Origin: Panax quinquefolius
Lineage: Eukaryota; Streptophyta; Magnoliopsida; Apiales; Araliaceae
Direction of reading: 5' to 3'
Length of the DNA stretch: 64,000 nt
Assembly: GCA_020205615.1 (NCBI GenBank)
Contig: CM035153.1
Span: forward strand, 78,468,040-78,532,039
Part shown: in pieces, positions 22,578 through 34,807 of the stretch
Position numbering within the stretch: position 1 is the stretch's first letter
How the letters are laid out: the number at the start of each line of letters is the position of its first letter
Position numbers and translations under genes: made by a program
Notes under the pieces: model-generated
What the model saw: only the letters and a program-made list of their open reading frames with translations
Database searches by the model: none
What the model was told of the DNA's origin: nothing

Positions 22578-24465
22578 TGAAAGTAGTATGCACACAAGCC
22601 CGATCATGTTTGATGATAAAGCATATACTTTGTAACAATCTTATTCATTTATTAATAAAAGTATTAATTTATTAAAGGCTTTTAATTATCTACATGATCT
22701 TTGTTTTATAATATGTGATAAACCCATAGTTTTAAGCAATGCTTTTAGAATAATGATGATGATCATTCTAATGAGATCTAAATTCTTAGAAAGCTTAAAA
22801 CTAAAATAGTTCCCAATCGTTGGATTACTAAATTGGGGATTAGTGAATCCGGATAGATTGAGTACATACGTTGCTTTGCTTTCATTGGATGAGGATGATT
22901 GATCTCATGATCATTTGTGTGGAGACACTAAAGCAAGTATGTAGGTGCTTATTAGAGAATAAGTTCCTTCGAAGCGTGGCTCGCTAAGGAATACCTAATG
23001 GAGTTTTATTTGTCTGTCAATAGGAATTTCAGTAGTGATAGTAAGTACAAGTAATCCTTGGACTTGAGATCATCATAGTATCTTGTGTATGATGAGTTAT
23101 ACTTTGACTTATTCCTTAAGACCCTTAGGGTATATCAAAGGGTATGCTTGGGTATAATAAGTTATACATGGAGATAATGTATGATCGATAAAGAATCTAC
23201 CACGTCTAATAAAGAAGAGAAATGTCCTATGTGATTCGATAAATGACAACCCGATGAGTCCTTGGTTAAGGCGAAATGAAATTAGAAAGGAGTTTCTAAT
23301 TTGCATTATTTGGAGTTGTGCATTTAAGAGTCGAAATACATATAATTAAATAAAATAAGACTTGACAAGTAATTCCATGTCTTATATTTAATTGGGACAT
23401 TGTATGGTGGAAGGATTGAATTGTCACGGTAACTATTTACTCAAAGGTTCTTTAATGATTAATGTTGAAATCTATATTATCCGGAAAGTCGTTGATCATT
23501 AGGGAGGCTTATCCCTATTGTAGAATAAATATTATTTAAATAAATTAATTGTTTAATTTATTTATTTAAATAAGATTAGAATTGTTCTAATTGATTTATT
23601 CACAATAGGTTTAATATGGAGAACCTAAAGGGTCACACCATAAAAGGAAGAATAATTATTTAAGAAGTTAATGGCATAATCGTAATAATATGTTATGTAT
23701 ATTTAATTTAATCTATGGTGATAGAATAAATTAAATAGCTTAATATTTATTATTTCATATTTTAGAAATATTAAATATAAATTAATAAGATGAGTCTTAT
23801 TAATATTATTACAATTATTATTATTTTAATTTCTAAAAGAGTTTAGGAATTAATTTAATATAAGTACTCTCATTTATTCCTAATAAGATTAGAAGGTTAA
23901 ATTAATTAAAAGAGTTTAATTAATTATCCCTAATAAGATTAGGGAGCTTAATTAATTAAAAGAATTTAATTAATTAAATAAAACCCAATTCCTTAATTGT
24001 TAAGGTGGGTTGCCCACATCTATAAATAAGAGAGTCTTATTATGGGTGGTAGTGGTTGTTGATTTTTCAACATACGTAATAATTCCAATTGTTGGAGAGA
24101 GTACACACCTTTCTATAGAGATAGAAAAACAAGGGTTTAGCCAACCACTCTTCTTCTTGAATTTTCTTCTTCCTGGTGGATCACCTCAGAGGCCAAACAT
24201 TTGGGTGGCTAACGTTGATCAAAGGAAGGAACCAAACCCGGTGGATTCAAGATTGAGCGAAAAAAGGATTTGGAGGTGAACTTGCACGAGGAATCTCGAT
24301 CTTCAAGGGTATGATTTTATTCTTTATCTTTTCGTTTAATTAATAATTATCGCATAAAGGGTGATCCGGGTATATGGTTTGTAAAAATTTTAAACTCGAT
24401 TTTACACGCTTAGCACTTTTTTTATGCAATTTGATCACAAGCATACATGAATATTACAAACCTAA
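22578..24465 (+). mobile_element. C1 5' LTR
   Basis: It begins TGAAAGTAGTATGCACACAA and ends ACAAACCTAA just before the PBS; the solo copy ends CCTAACA. TATA box at 24021. It contains AT-rich inverted blocks such as the AATTAATT series at 23880-23980. Confidence 0.88.
24021..24027 (+). promoter_or_regulatory. TATA box of the C1 LTR
   Basis: TATAAATA in the context CCCACATCTATAAATAAG, about 440 bp before the LTR end. The solo LTR keeps it at 38722. Confidence 0.65.
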
Positions 24466-24469
24466 TGAT

Positions 24470-24482
24470 TGGTATCGAGCCA
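24470..24482 (+). other. Degraded primer-binding site of C1
   Basis: TGGTATCGAGCC against the tRNA-iMet complement TGGTATCAGAGCC; one base is lost. It sits 4 nt after the LTR. Confidence 0.75.
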
Positions 24483-24932
24483 AACCTTTATGCGAATTAT
24501 TAATTGTTTGATTTGATATGTATATTGATATGTGTTTAGAACAATTTAATTGGGCATAATTTTATTGTATAAAATTTAAAATAAAATAAAAAAAAAAAGC
24601 GTACATTTTTTTAAAAACAAAGGATTTGTTGATTTGGAATGAAAAGACCTGATTTCAAAGCGGGATCACCATATTTTTTTTTGAGTTGTTAGTTTTTTTT
24701 CTTTTGGAATGATGAAAGCATTTGCAAAATCACTCGTTTGCACTTAAAACCGACTTGATCCAAGCTTGGTTATTCTATATGTACAATCATCATGTTGCTT
24801 TATTAAAATTGAAGGCAAAGACGTTTTTTTTTAAAATTCTTTGGTTTTTCTTAATTCTTTTTGCATAGCGAGTTACGAAAAATTTGAAGCTTGCGAATTT
24901 GAATTTAAAAAAAAAAATAAATAAAAGGAAGT

Positions 24933-24934
<2 letters not shown>

Positions 24935-24968
<34 letters not shown>

Positions 24969-25003
24969 GTTATATATATATATATACTATATATATATAT
25001 TAT
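24935..25003. repeat. (TA)n-rich tract
   Basis: Alternating TA runs, broken twice, in the C1 leader. C2 has a similar tract at 51709-51740. Confidence 0.9.
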
Positions 25004-25009
25004 TCTTAA

Positions 25010-25690
25010 TTATTTTATAATTAAAATAAAATGTTTATTTTAATTTTAAAATAAAAGTTTATTTTAATATTAAAATAAAAAGAGTTTATTTTAATTTTAA
25101 AATTGAATATTATATATATATATAATTATTTTAATCTTAAAATAAAAGTTTATTTTAATTTTAAAATAAAAGGTTTATTTTAATCTTAAAATAAAAAGGG
25201 TTTATTTTAATTTTAAAATTAGAATTTCATGCTAACTAATTAGAGTTGGAATTGGATTCCATGATAACTAATTGGAGTTGAAATTGTATTCCATCTTTCC
25301 TTAAATAAAGGAGTTTGTTTAGATATGAAATAAGATTTCATATTATTCAAAATAAAAGAGTTTATTTGTGAATAGGAAAGAGAATCGTGTTTCCTTAAAT
25401 AAAGGAGTTTATTTAAATATGAAATAAGATTTCATATTATTCAAAATAAAGGAGTTTATTTGTGAATAGGAAATATAATCCATGTTTCCTTTAATAAAAG
25501 ATTTTTTTTTTTATTACATGGAATTGGATTCATAATTAATTAAAATAAAGGAGTTTATTTTGATTAAAATTTTGATTGAAATAAAATAGTTTATTTTATT
25601 CAAAATTGGATAAATTAAAATAAAATAGTTTTATTTTGATTTAAATTTGGATTAAAATAAAGGAGTTTATTTTGATTCAAAAATAGATTT
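25010..25690 (+). repeat. AT-rich minisatellite-like tract in the C1 leader
   Basis: About twenty imperfect repeats alternate AATAAAGGAGTTTATTT with TTAATTTTAAAATAAAA. Half-units are complementary (AATAAA and TTTATT), so the tract could fold on itself. In C2 the matching place (51640-51700) is much shorter, so this array has expanded or contracted between copies. Confidence 0.75.
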
Positions 25691-26373
25691 TATACTAACT
25701 AAATTTGCCCATTAAATGATATCAATATATATATTAAATGTTTATTATTCATGAGATGAATGTTATTTAATGATGCATATGGGTGATGTGTATGATAATA
25801 AATGGGATTGATTATGGACTATTGACCAATGTGATTGGATTTTATTTTAGTTGGATGCATGAATGTATGGGTTTTATTAAATGGGGTCTCACAAGACTTT
25901 CGTCTTCTCTAATTATTTTCTTAATGTAAATTCTATCTCTCTCTATGTACTTCCCTCGATAGCGATCGAGGCTTCTATTTATTTTAAATAGTTTTGTAAT
26001 AGGAATAGTTAGAATTAATTTTGAAAAATTAGAGATCAAGGAGTAAGGGCGCTTGAAGACCTGTTTGTAATGGAGCAGGGTTTAAATGTAATAGTTATAT
26101 TTAAATATTATTTCTTGCACCCCTAGGGTTTGACCTTTTGGTTCACTTGGTGGCTCTAGTGAACCAAACTAGAATAAAAGTCCATAATCAATCCGAGTAG
26201 AATATAGTATTCTATATATGCATGCTATACTATATATATATTATATATTATGCAAACATGCTTCGCATGTTTATTAATATGACGTATTTTATATATATAT
26301 ATAATGCATGCGCGCTAAACAAGATGAGACAAATTAATAACAAACCCCTCAATTTTTTATATTAAGTCCTAAG

Positions 26374-26756
26374 CGTTCAAAGATATTTGGAATATCGAGC
26401 GTCAGCCTTCTAGCATGATAAAATTAATAGAGTATTAAATATTTAATATGAGTTTGTTGTGTCACCACAAGGCAAGTATTAAGTATTTAAGATGTTAATT
26501 TATCACATTTGATGCTTATAAAGAAAATTGAACAATATTGTTTTGTTGTGTCACCACAAGGATGATATTTTTCTTTTTTGAATATATGGAGTGCTAGGTT
26601 GGACTTAACTTGGATAATTTTGATTCGGATGTGCCACCACTTGATCAAAATAATCTAAGAGGCAAAATACAAGGAGTTGCATAGTTGATGTAATTGACAA
26701 GAGTTGTCTACCTATTTATTTATATATAGTTTGTTGTGTCACCACAAGGCTATATA
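26374..26756 (+). other. Serial hairpins with constant tip in the C1 leader
   Basis: TTGTGTCACCACAA, which folds as a 5-bp stem with TCAC loop, occurs at 26457, 26546 and 26734. A variant, GTGCCACCAC, is at 26631. Each sits on a different stem: AAATATTTAATA with TATTAAGTATTT; AAGAAAA and AATAT with ATATT and TTTTCTT; CTTGGATAATTTTGAT with ATCAAAATAATCTAAG; TATATAG with CTATATA. A fifth hairpin without the tip lies at 26374-26401 (GATATT/AATATC). All precede gag (27092) and follow the TATA box, so they are in the element RNA. Confidence 0.85.
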
Positions 26757-27091
26757 CATTTGAAATGGGATCCTTATTCTCACTAGCAAATCTTTAATTA
26801 GATTTTGCCGAACTATATAAGTGAGGTAATATAGTTTGAAGAAAATAGTGGGAGATACCAATTTAAAATAAGACCTAAATTATTTTGGTAATTAATAAAA
26901 GAATGTATGTTAAAATGTTGTTAATTACAAATTCATTTACGTAATTTTACAATGTCTAAAATTACTATCATCTGAAGCATATTAGATGCTAAATTAACGT
27001 AATCAAGAATTAAAGCGGATAAGTTAAGGAATTTGAGAATAGTTCTCAATTTGAAAAGCTATCTTGTGTCCTTAATACGCCTATCCTCGCA

Positions 27092-27780
27092 ATGGTTGCG
27101 AGAAAATGCCTCGAGGAAGAGATTGCTACTTTTAGAAAGTGGCGAGATGATGATGCGCTGATTATTTCAATGCATCATGCTCGCATCTACATGAGTAACG
27201 AGCTTCAACGTCAAGATGAAACTATGGATGCTCCTACTATATATTCCGCACATCAAGTAGTTGATGGTGAGGAAAGTAGGACCGATAGATATCGAGATAT
27301 CTAAGGAGCTCTTCCGATCTAGAATGGCCAATGGCACTATAGTATGGATAAAAGTTCTTAACATAATCAATTTGATTGATCAATTAGACAATTGGTTTTG
27401 TCATGGATGGAGAGTTGAGCCAAGATTTGATCTTGCACTCACTCCCCGGACTCCTTTCACAATTGTTGTGAATTTTTCATATGAACAAGCTAGATATCGG
27501 CCTCATTGATTTGCTTAACATGTTGAAAAATGATGAGAGTCACTTTCAACCAAGAAAGACCATGTCTTACTTGTAGGGGCCAAAAGGATCTTCCGAAAAG
27601 AAGAACGATTCAAAGAAGGTAAATAGAAAGGCATAAACAAAGGATAATAAGAACAAAAGCGATCACGGATAGCAAAGGAGTTTGCTTCCACCGCAATAAG
27701 CTGGACATTGGAAAGAAAGCGCAAGAAGCATCTTGCAGAGGCTAACCAAAGAAGCTTAGTGAAGTTTTTACATAATACGA
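27092..27780 (+). pseudogene. C1 gag
   Basis: MVARKCLEEEIATFRKWRDD opens the region. It continues with MSNELQRQDETMDAPTIYSA and, in another frame, EISKELFRSRMANGTIVWIK (about 27300-27350), matching the C2 capsid. The zinc-knuckle region (about 27670-27720) keeps VCFHRNKLDIG in place of CFHCNKPGHW, so two ligands are lost. Frameshifts near 27300 and stops after 27509 make it non-functional. Confidence 0.78.
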
Positions 27781-28900
27781 TTTTTTGTTCATGATTGAAA
27801 TAAATTTTTTTTAAGTCAAGGTTCTACTTGGGTATTGGATACCGAGCTTTGGTTATCATAAATATAGATTTATGAAGGACCAAGCAAAAGTAGAAAGTTA
27901 AACAAAGATAAGTAATCCTATATGTGGAAAATGAAGCAAAGGTTCTTTGCATTAGCTATAGAAACTTATAGTTTAGCAATGCCTACGGGCAAATCTATTA
28001 AGTCAATAAGTTGTTATTGTATTCCGGTTCTTGTTAAAATATTATTTCTATTTTATTGTTGGACAATGAAATCTTTGGTATTATAGTTAAGAACAATTGT
28101 TGTTCTATTTATAATAATAATGTTTTGTATAGAACTGGAATATTACTTAATGGATTTTGTATACTTGACTTTACGTGAAAAAATATATTTTGCAAATTGA
28201 ACAAACTAGTATAAGAAAAGGAGATGATCATTCAAAGAGTTGAATGTGTGTATTTCTTTGAATACAATTGTGAATTATTTGAAAGGTTCAAAGAATTTGA
28301 AATGAAACAAATTGGCAAAGTATTAGGATTCTTTGATCGGATCAAGGAAGGAATAATTGTGCAATAAGTTTCTAGATCATCTCAAATGGTTTTCTCATAA
28401 TGGACGCCTCTCGATACATAATAATTGATTGATGTATCTGAAAGGAAAAATTGTACCTATTTGAACATGGTGCGATCCAAAATGATTTTACCGACATTCC
28501 AAGTATCCTTCAGGATCATTTCCAGAAATGGTTTGATATCTACGAAAATGGTAACCTCAAAATCCGGCCCCAAGACTCCATAAAAGTTATGGGATGGGGA
28601 GGATTCTAATCTTAAGTATGTTAAGATAAAGGGTTGTCTAACTTATGTGAAAAGGTTTCAAAGGATAAGCTTGGTACAATATTTGACAAGTACAAATTTG
28701 TGGGACATCCTAAAGTAAGTTTAGGGTATATGTTTTATAATCCTACTTAGAAAAAAAGGTGTTTGTTCTGAAACACGCTTCCTTCTAAGATAAAGGTGTT
28801 TATCATTGAAGGACTAGTGGGAGGATAATAGATCTTTAAGAGTTCAAGAACCACAAAACACTATAATTCAAATAAGAGGAACCTGTAGATGGACCTATTA
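27780..28900 (+). pseudogene. C1 protease and integrase remains
   Basis: The protease box reads TWVLDTELWLS at about 27828-27860, where C2 keeps VLDTGCGSH; the catalytic DTG is lost. The following integrase region aligns in pieces with C2 (PNLKHVKTWGCPTYVKKFEN-like words at about 28600-28650) through many stops. I cannot define a continuous frame. Confidence 0.6.
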
Positions 28901-28989
28901 TACCACAACCTGAATCGTAAATCGGAATAATCTATCAAGATACACGGGAGGTATGGATTCATCATAGATGATGATGATGAGGTACACAT

Positions 28990-30037
28990 CATAGAAGATG
29001 ATGATCCTGTTACATACGATGAGGTAAGTGTTGTAGACACTCAGAGAAATGGATTGAAACAAGTTTCTCAAATATGGAACATTCGTTTTGATGAGGCAAT
29101 CAAAAGAGTTTGATTTTATCAAAAATAAGAATGAACCTAGTGTGTACAAAAGGGTCAGTGGGAGCATCGTGACATTCCTAGTACTATATGTTGATATACT
29201 ACGGATAAAGAATGACATACCAATGCTACAATCAGTAAAGATAAAGTTATCTAAACATTCCTCCATGAATGATTTGGAAGAGTATCTTAATTGGGGATAT
29301 AAATCTATATAGATAGATTTAAGAGGATGCTCGACTTAACCCAAGGAATATATTCATTTGATGCTAAAGTCGTTTAGCATGGCAAGCTCCAAGAGATGTT
29401 TCATGTCGATGAGCTATGGAGTGTATCTCTTAATAGTCCCCATAGACTCAAAGAAGAGAGATCGCATGAGTGATAATCATGTATGCAATGAAATATACGA
29501 GACCGATGTTGATCGGTCATATTCGAGAAGATCTTTGTAAGGCGTTGAAAAACATCTTAAAGTTCTTAAGCAAGCACTAAGGATGTGAGCAAACATGGTG
29601 GGTCCGAATTAAAACTAAAGGGCTTTACTGGACTCAAGTTTTTTATCTGAGACCAAGATGATGAAAATCCACTTTAAGGTAAAGCGTTATCTTGAGCAGT
29701 GGTGCGTTGAATTGGAAAGGTTCCAAACAAAGAAAGAGTTCTTTGGTTTAGTGATAAAGATAAAGTATATAGCTATAAATGAAGCTCGCAAGTTGATTGT
29801 TTGGATTAAAAGTTCATTACGTAACTAGGAATAGTTCCCAAGTCTCATCTTGGATCTAAACATGTGTTGTGGCATTTTCATTTGATTATTAGAATCATTG
29901 AAAGATGGGAAATCACTATAGAGATAGTGGACTCTCAAGAACAACATTACATATCCATTAACTAAAGCTTATCCAACAGCAGGATAATAGTCACTTAGAG
30001 AAGAAGAGTATAAGATACCATGACGATTGACTTTAGT
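28990..30037 (+). pseudogene. C1 RT C-terminal half and RNase H remains
   Basis: RT motifs WNIRFDEAIK (about 29078), FDFIKNKNEPSVYKRVSGSI and LYVDILRIKND (29088-29220) match C2, but one Asp of the YVDD catalytic box is deleted. The N-terminal RT block seen in C2 at 47699-47968 is missing, which indicates an internal deletion. RNase H follows to the PPT with many stops. Confidence 0.75.
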
Positions 30038-30050
30038 GCAAGTGGGAGAT
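30038..30050 (+). other. Polypurine tract of C1
   Basis: GCAAGTGGGAGAT directly before LTR2 (TGAAAGTAG). C2 has the same tract at 46418-46430 on the minus strand. Confidence 0.9.
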
Positions 30051-30759
30051 TGAAAGTAGTATGCACACAAGCCAATCATGTTTGATGATAAAGCATATAC
30101 TTTGTAACAATCTTATTCATTTATTAATAAAAAGTATTAATTTATTAAAGGCTTTTAATTATCTACATGATGCTGTTTTATAATATGTGATAAACCCATA
30201 GTTTTAAGCAATGCTTTTAGAATAATGATGATGATCATTCTAATGAGATCTAAATTCTTAGAAAGCTTAAAACTAAAATAGTTCCCAATCGTTGGATTAC
30301 TAAATTGGGGATTAGTGAATCCGGATAGATTGGTACATACGTTGCTTCTTTCATTGGATGAGGATGATTGATCTCATGATCATTTGTGTGGAGACACTAA
30401 AAGCAAGTATGTAGGTGCTTATTAGAGAATAAGTTCACTTTGAGCGTGGCTCGCTAAGGAATACCTAATGGAGTTTTATTTGCCTGTCAATAGGAATTCC
30501 TGTAGTGATAGTAGTACAAGTAATCCTTGGACTTGAGATCATCATAGTATCTTGTGTATGATGAGTTATACTTTGACTTATTCCTTAAGACCCTTAGGGT
30601 ATATCAAAGGTATGCTTGGGTATAATAAGTTATACATGGAGATAATGTATGATCAATAAAGAATCTACCACTTCTAATAAAAGAAGAGAAATGTCCTATG
30701 TGATTCGATAAATGACAACCCAGTAGTCCTTGGCCAAGGCAGAATGAAATTAGAAAGGA
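30051..30759 (+). mobile_element. C1 3' LTR, first 709 bp only
   Basis: Matches 22578-23292 of LTR1 and stops within TTAGAAAGGA, where A2 RNase H sequence (ACTACATTGGCTTTTCC) takes over. This is the join of the segmental duplication. Confidence 0.88.
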
Positions 30760-32130
30760 CTACATTGGCTTTTCCAGGTGATCTGAGATTTCACGATCAT
30801 AATCCTTTATCAACTCCAAACCATCGTCTCGTCTCTCATATTCAACTCCTTTTATGTGAAGATATATTTTAGACTCTTATAGTTCGTGTATATCTCACAT
30901 TTCTCCTCATAAAGATAATGACTCCATATGTTTAAGACAAAAACTACTGCGGCCAGTTCCAGATCATGAGTAAGGTAAACTTTCTTATAATCCTTTAACT
31001 GCCTCGATGTATAAGAAATAACCTTGCCATGCTACATGAACACTTAACCAAGTCCTTTATGTGAAGCATCGCTATAAACTACAAAATTTCATGTGTCATT
31101 GGTTAATGACAAAACAGGCGCTTCACTCAACCTCGTCTTCAGTTCTTGAAAACTATCCTAGTATTTCTCAGTCCACACGTATTTCACCATCTTCCTTGTC
31201 AAGTTTGTCAATGTAGTAGCTATCTTCAAAAAATCACGGATAAATCTTCGATAGTATCGCTAACCTCTACGAAACTCCACATCTCGATCGGGCGATTTTA
31301 ATTGTTTCCAATTCGGCCATAGCTTCCACCTTCTTTGGATCTCTTGAATTCCTTCTTCATGGTCAATGACATGACCTAAAAACTATACCTTTTCCAACTA
31401 AAATTCACACTTTGTGAACTTTGCATAAAACTTCTCCATCCTTAGTGTCTCCAAAGACTATTCTTAGGTGTTCAAGATGATCTTTTGGCATCTTAGAATA
31501 GACTAGAATATCATCAATAAACACCGGGATAGACTTTTCCAAATATTATGTGAACACTGCATTTCATCATATCCATAAATGCGATTGGTGCATTAGTCAA
31601 CCCAAATAACATCACCGTAAACTCGTAATGACCATAACGAGTCCGAATGATGTCTTTGGTAAATCTTCCTTCCTAACCTTCAACCGGTGATACCCCGTTC
31701 TCAAATCTATTTTAGAAAATACTTTTGCCCTTTTAACTAATCAAATAGATCATTGATCCCGGCAATGGGTATTTATTCTTTATCGTTAACTTGTTCAACT
31801 CTCTCGTAGTCGATACAAAGTCTTAACGATCCGTCCTTCTTCTTTACATATAGTCTGGGGTGCTCCCCATGGTGAAACACTTCGGTTTATCGTATTTTTG
31901 TCCAACAGTTCTTGTAAGCGCACCATGAACTCCTTCATCTCCACTGGCACCATACGACATCGCGTTCTCGAAGGCTGGTGCCACTCGACACTGATGTCTA
32001 TTACAAACTCGGTCTCCCTATCTGGTGGAAGACCCGACAATTCACTTAGAAATACATTCGTGAAATCCTTAACTATAGGTATTTGTTCCATGGTTGCTAC
32101 CACTCTCGGGTTTAAACATGGCATAGATAA
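30758..32130 (-). pseudogene. Duplicate of A2 RNase H and RT
   Basis: The open N-terminal piece 31795-32124 reads [20 protein letters not shown] and [15 protein letters not shown], then drifts out of frame where copy 1 continues to [11 protein letters not shown]. The FIDD region is near 31505-31515. The left end is missing at 30758, so integrase is absent. Confidence 0.83.
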
Positions 32131-32139
32131 CCTACATCC

Positions 32140-32620
32140 CTTCCTAAATAATTTCTTACTTTTGTGTTATGGTAAGATAACACGAATGCCTCGATGATCT
32201 ATTCCCATAAAATTCTACCTGAGGTTGTCTCAACGTTCTAATGTTCACACATTTCTTCTGACAATCTATAATTGCCCCATGGTTAAACAACCAATCCATT
32301 CCGAGAATTGTATCAAATTTTCCTAACTTTATCGGTATCAAATCTACCGATAATTTACAACCCTATATGTCTCACGCAACAACTCCTATGAATATCTTCA
32401 ACAAGAATTATCTCTTCGTCGCTACCTTAATATTTAAAGGTATAGGTAACTTTTCAAGAAGTAATCCTAATAAATCCGCAAAATCACATGCTATAAATGA
32501 ACAAGTAACACCCGAATCAAATAGCATATAAGCATTTATGTCGTTGATCGAAATAATACACGAGACTACGCCCCCGATGCTGCATCTGCATCTTGATCAT
32601 CATGTTAAAGGAGCGGGCCA
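32140..32620 (-). pseudogene. Duplicate of A2 protease
   Basis: [20 protein letters not shown] and CQKKCVNIRTLRQPQVEFYG are open at 32156-32341. The LFDSGVT active site lies at about 32510-32525. A base-count change near 32370 and 32575 separates the parts. Confidence 0.82.
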
Positions 32621-33696
32621 TCTACTACCCATTGCTATTTGGACCACTAATAGCTAATTTACCACTATTAGAGCCCTTATTCTCGTCCGTCCCCTTCTTC
32701 GGGCAGTTCTTTGCTATGTGGTCAGTTGAATCACACACAAATCATTTGTGGTTTTTATTCGGACTTGGACCGTTAGGCAACATGTGCCCCTCCTGTCCAC
32801 AGTCATAACATACAGGCTTTCCCTTGAGATAAACTCCTAAATGAGTCTTCCTACAGGTTTTGCAGGCCTCCATTCTTCTCTTCGGATCTCCTTGTTTCAC
32901 TCCAATATTCCCAGAGTTAAACACTTTTCGTTTCTATCCTTCGCCACTCCCGTTGGCTCCTTCAATCTTTACTCCCCCAACAACCTTTCCCTTATTCTTC
33001 TTGTCTTTGTGGTACTGGCTCAGAGTCTCTCTCCCACCTTCAGCAATTATCGCCTTCTCTAAAATGGTCCCAAATGAAGTACTTTAGAACAAAGATATAC
33101 GGTTATAGAGCCAGGGTTTTAAGCCCTGCTCTGAACCATCGAGCTTTCCTAACCTCGGTGTCCACTTGGTGTGGAACAAACCTCGCCAGTTCATTAAACT
33201 TGGCAGCATATTGGGGAACCGTTATGTCCCCTTGTTTTAAATCAAGAAACCGCATTTCCATCCATTCCTACATACTCATGGGAAAGTAGTTCTCGAAGAA
33301 TATCTCCCTGAACCTCACCCATGTTAGGTTCTCAATACTAACCCTAGCATGGTTAGCTTCCCACCAAAAATTGGCTTCTCCCTTTATCATATAGGTTGCA
33401 AAGGCAACCTTTTGACCCTCATCGACATTTGCAATGACAAATGCCTTCTCGATTTCTTTCACCCATGTTTGGGCTTCTATGGGGTTCGTAGTTCCTCTGA
33501 ACTCCGGCGTACCGACACTTTTAAAATCCTTGAAAGTAGTAGCTCGTACTACTCCCGGATTTATGGAGATATTAGCCCCATTTCTATTAAACACAGCTAT
33601 TAATAAATTAACAAATTCTTGCATCCAGTTAACCAGACCTCCTTCAGGTTGATTTCCATTAGCGTCTTGATTACGTTGTCTCCTTCTTGGCAGCAT
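32620..33696 (-). pseudogene. Duplicate of A2 gag
   Basis: The best-preserved Gag of family A. It is open for 142 codons from ATG 33694-33696 (MLPRRRQRNQDANGNQPEGG) through GTPEFRGTTNPIEAQTWVKE to GEANFWWEANHARVSIENLT, ending at a TAG at 33268. The knuckle piece 32742-32924 includes CYDCGQEGHMLPNGPSP, with the last Cys changed to Gly. Where copy 1 is scrambled, this copy agrees better with A1. Confidence 0.85.
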
Positions 33697-34018
33697 TTTT
33701 CTGTTACAATAAACAACAAATTTTATTAATATTCCTTTCTTGTTAGTTAGTTATTATTCAAGATTAAACAATCACTTCAACATTCATTACTTAATATGTT
33801 CCGTAAAAGGCTTATATTGATTCATTTCATGTAGTATAATACTATATCGTTCCATTACACAGCCTTAGCCGATTACATTACCATCCCGCAATTGCTTTCC
33901 AAAAATTGGGATTTAAAAAAGACTACCCTTTTATATACAAAAGACGGTTTTACATCACTACTAGATATACAATATTTATATATCTAAAATTACTCTAGCT
34001 ACTACTAGATTACATCAG

Positions 34019-34610
34019 TCATAAGGCATTATCAAAATCTGCGGTGGCAAGACCGACAATGACATCACGGCTGATAGTATGCCGAGTCTGCCCTAGCTCT
34101 ATTGGATACCTAGCTACCTGCTATTGGAAATCCTTACGAGAACTCCTATGAATATAGGACATTCTCCCTATCTTTTGTTTTTTGGTCTTTAGCTTCCCCC
34201 GAGCTCAAAGACCTCCCGCTTTCTTCATGGACCTTGTCCTTTGCTAAAGCTCGTTCGTCATCATGTTCTGCTCCCACATCGATTCTATATGTATCTTATC
34301 TTGTAAAGATGACATGAAGCTCGCAATTAATTCCTTCACCTCGACAGTGAGTGGAGGTTTCGCTCAGCACTTGTCATAAATAATGACATCATAGACTCCC
34401 CTAGGGTGTCTCTTCGGCGAGCGCTATTGGTTTGAAGAACACTACCTCCACCTCTTCTTCTGATATGTCATCAAATATCGACATGAGGTCATGGTTCTTT
34501 GAGTCTCCATAATCAATCACCACTACTTCTGGATCCTCTACTATTGGGTTCGGTATAACCTCTATTTGATTAACCGATTCTTCACTATCTGCCTGTACAT
34601 CTCTAAACAT
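34019..34610 (-). pseudogene. Duplicate of the family A extra ORF
   Basis: The N-terminal 69 codons (34401-34610) are identical in protein sequence to copy 1. The KTKKQK stop of copy 1 is open here. Small indels around 34200-34380 disrupt the coiled-coil part. The total span of 592 bp is not a multiple of three, against 594 in copy 1. Confidence 0.75.
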
Positions 34611-34792
34611 TCAATTTCCACCTAACATCTACAACAAAATAATAAAGTTTGATTAGTACACGTCAGTAGAATAATAAAAACACATATCATATATATAATG
34701 CATTTTTAAGGTTACTTTCATCTTTTACTTCTTGACTTCTCTTAAGGTTATGACTTCAGGTTTTATTTCCCCCTTAAGTTTTATAACCTAAT

Positions 34793-34804
34793 GCTTTGAT
34801 ACCA
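34793..34804 (-). other. Primer-binding site in the duplicate
   Basis: TGGTATCAAAGC, as in A2; the LTR fragment begins at 34808. Confidence 0.85.
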
Positions 34805-34807
34805 AAC

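Larger units (their letters stand above)
16055..24465. repeat. Segmental duplication, copy 1
   Basis: This block (RNase H through 5' LTR of A2, the D LTR part, and a full copia LTR) recurs in the same order and orientation at 30758-39165. The copies are nearly identical apart from many small indels. Here the copia LTR is the 5' LTR of a full element. Confidence 0.92.
22578..30759 (+). mobile_element. Copia element C1 (Angela-like), decayed, 3' LTR truncated
   Basis: Ty1/copia element on the plus strand with gene order gag, protease, integrase, RT, RNase H. LTR1 is 22578-24465, PBS about 24470, leader to 27091, coding remains 27092-30037, PPT 30038-30050, LTR2 30051-30759. Left flank GTTCT (22573-22577) matches the right flank of the solo LTR copy. 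LTR length near 1.9 kb and the RT sequence suggest the Angela lineage (inference). LTR2 stops after 709 bp at a join with the A2 duplicate. Confidence 0.87.

Noticed and set aside
24010..24279. 89-codon ORF starting just 5' of the TATA box of the copia LTR
   Set aside because: It spans the promoter and leader of LTR1 and is broken by indels in the solo LTR and C2; not a gene.
26457..26756. CRISPR-like array from the repeated 14-mer
   Set aside because: Plant retroelement leader, uneven spacing, and spacers that pair with each other; no cas genes.
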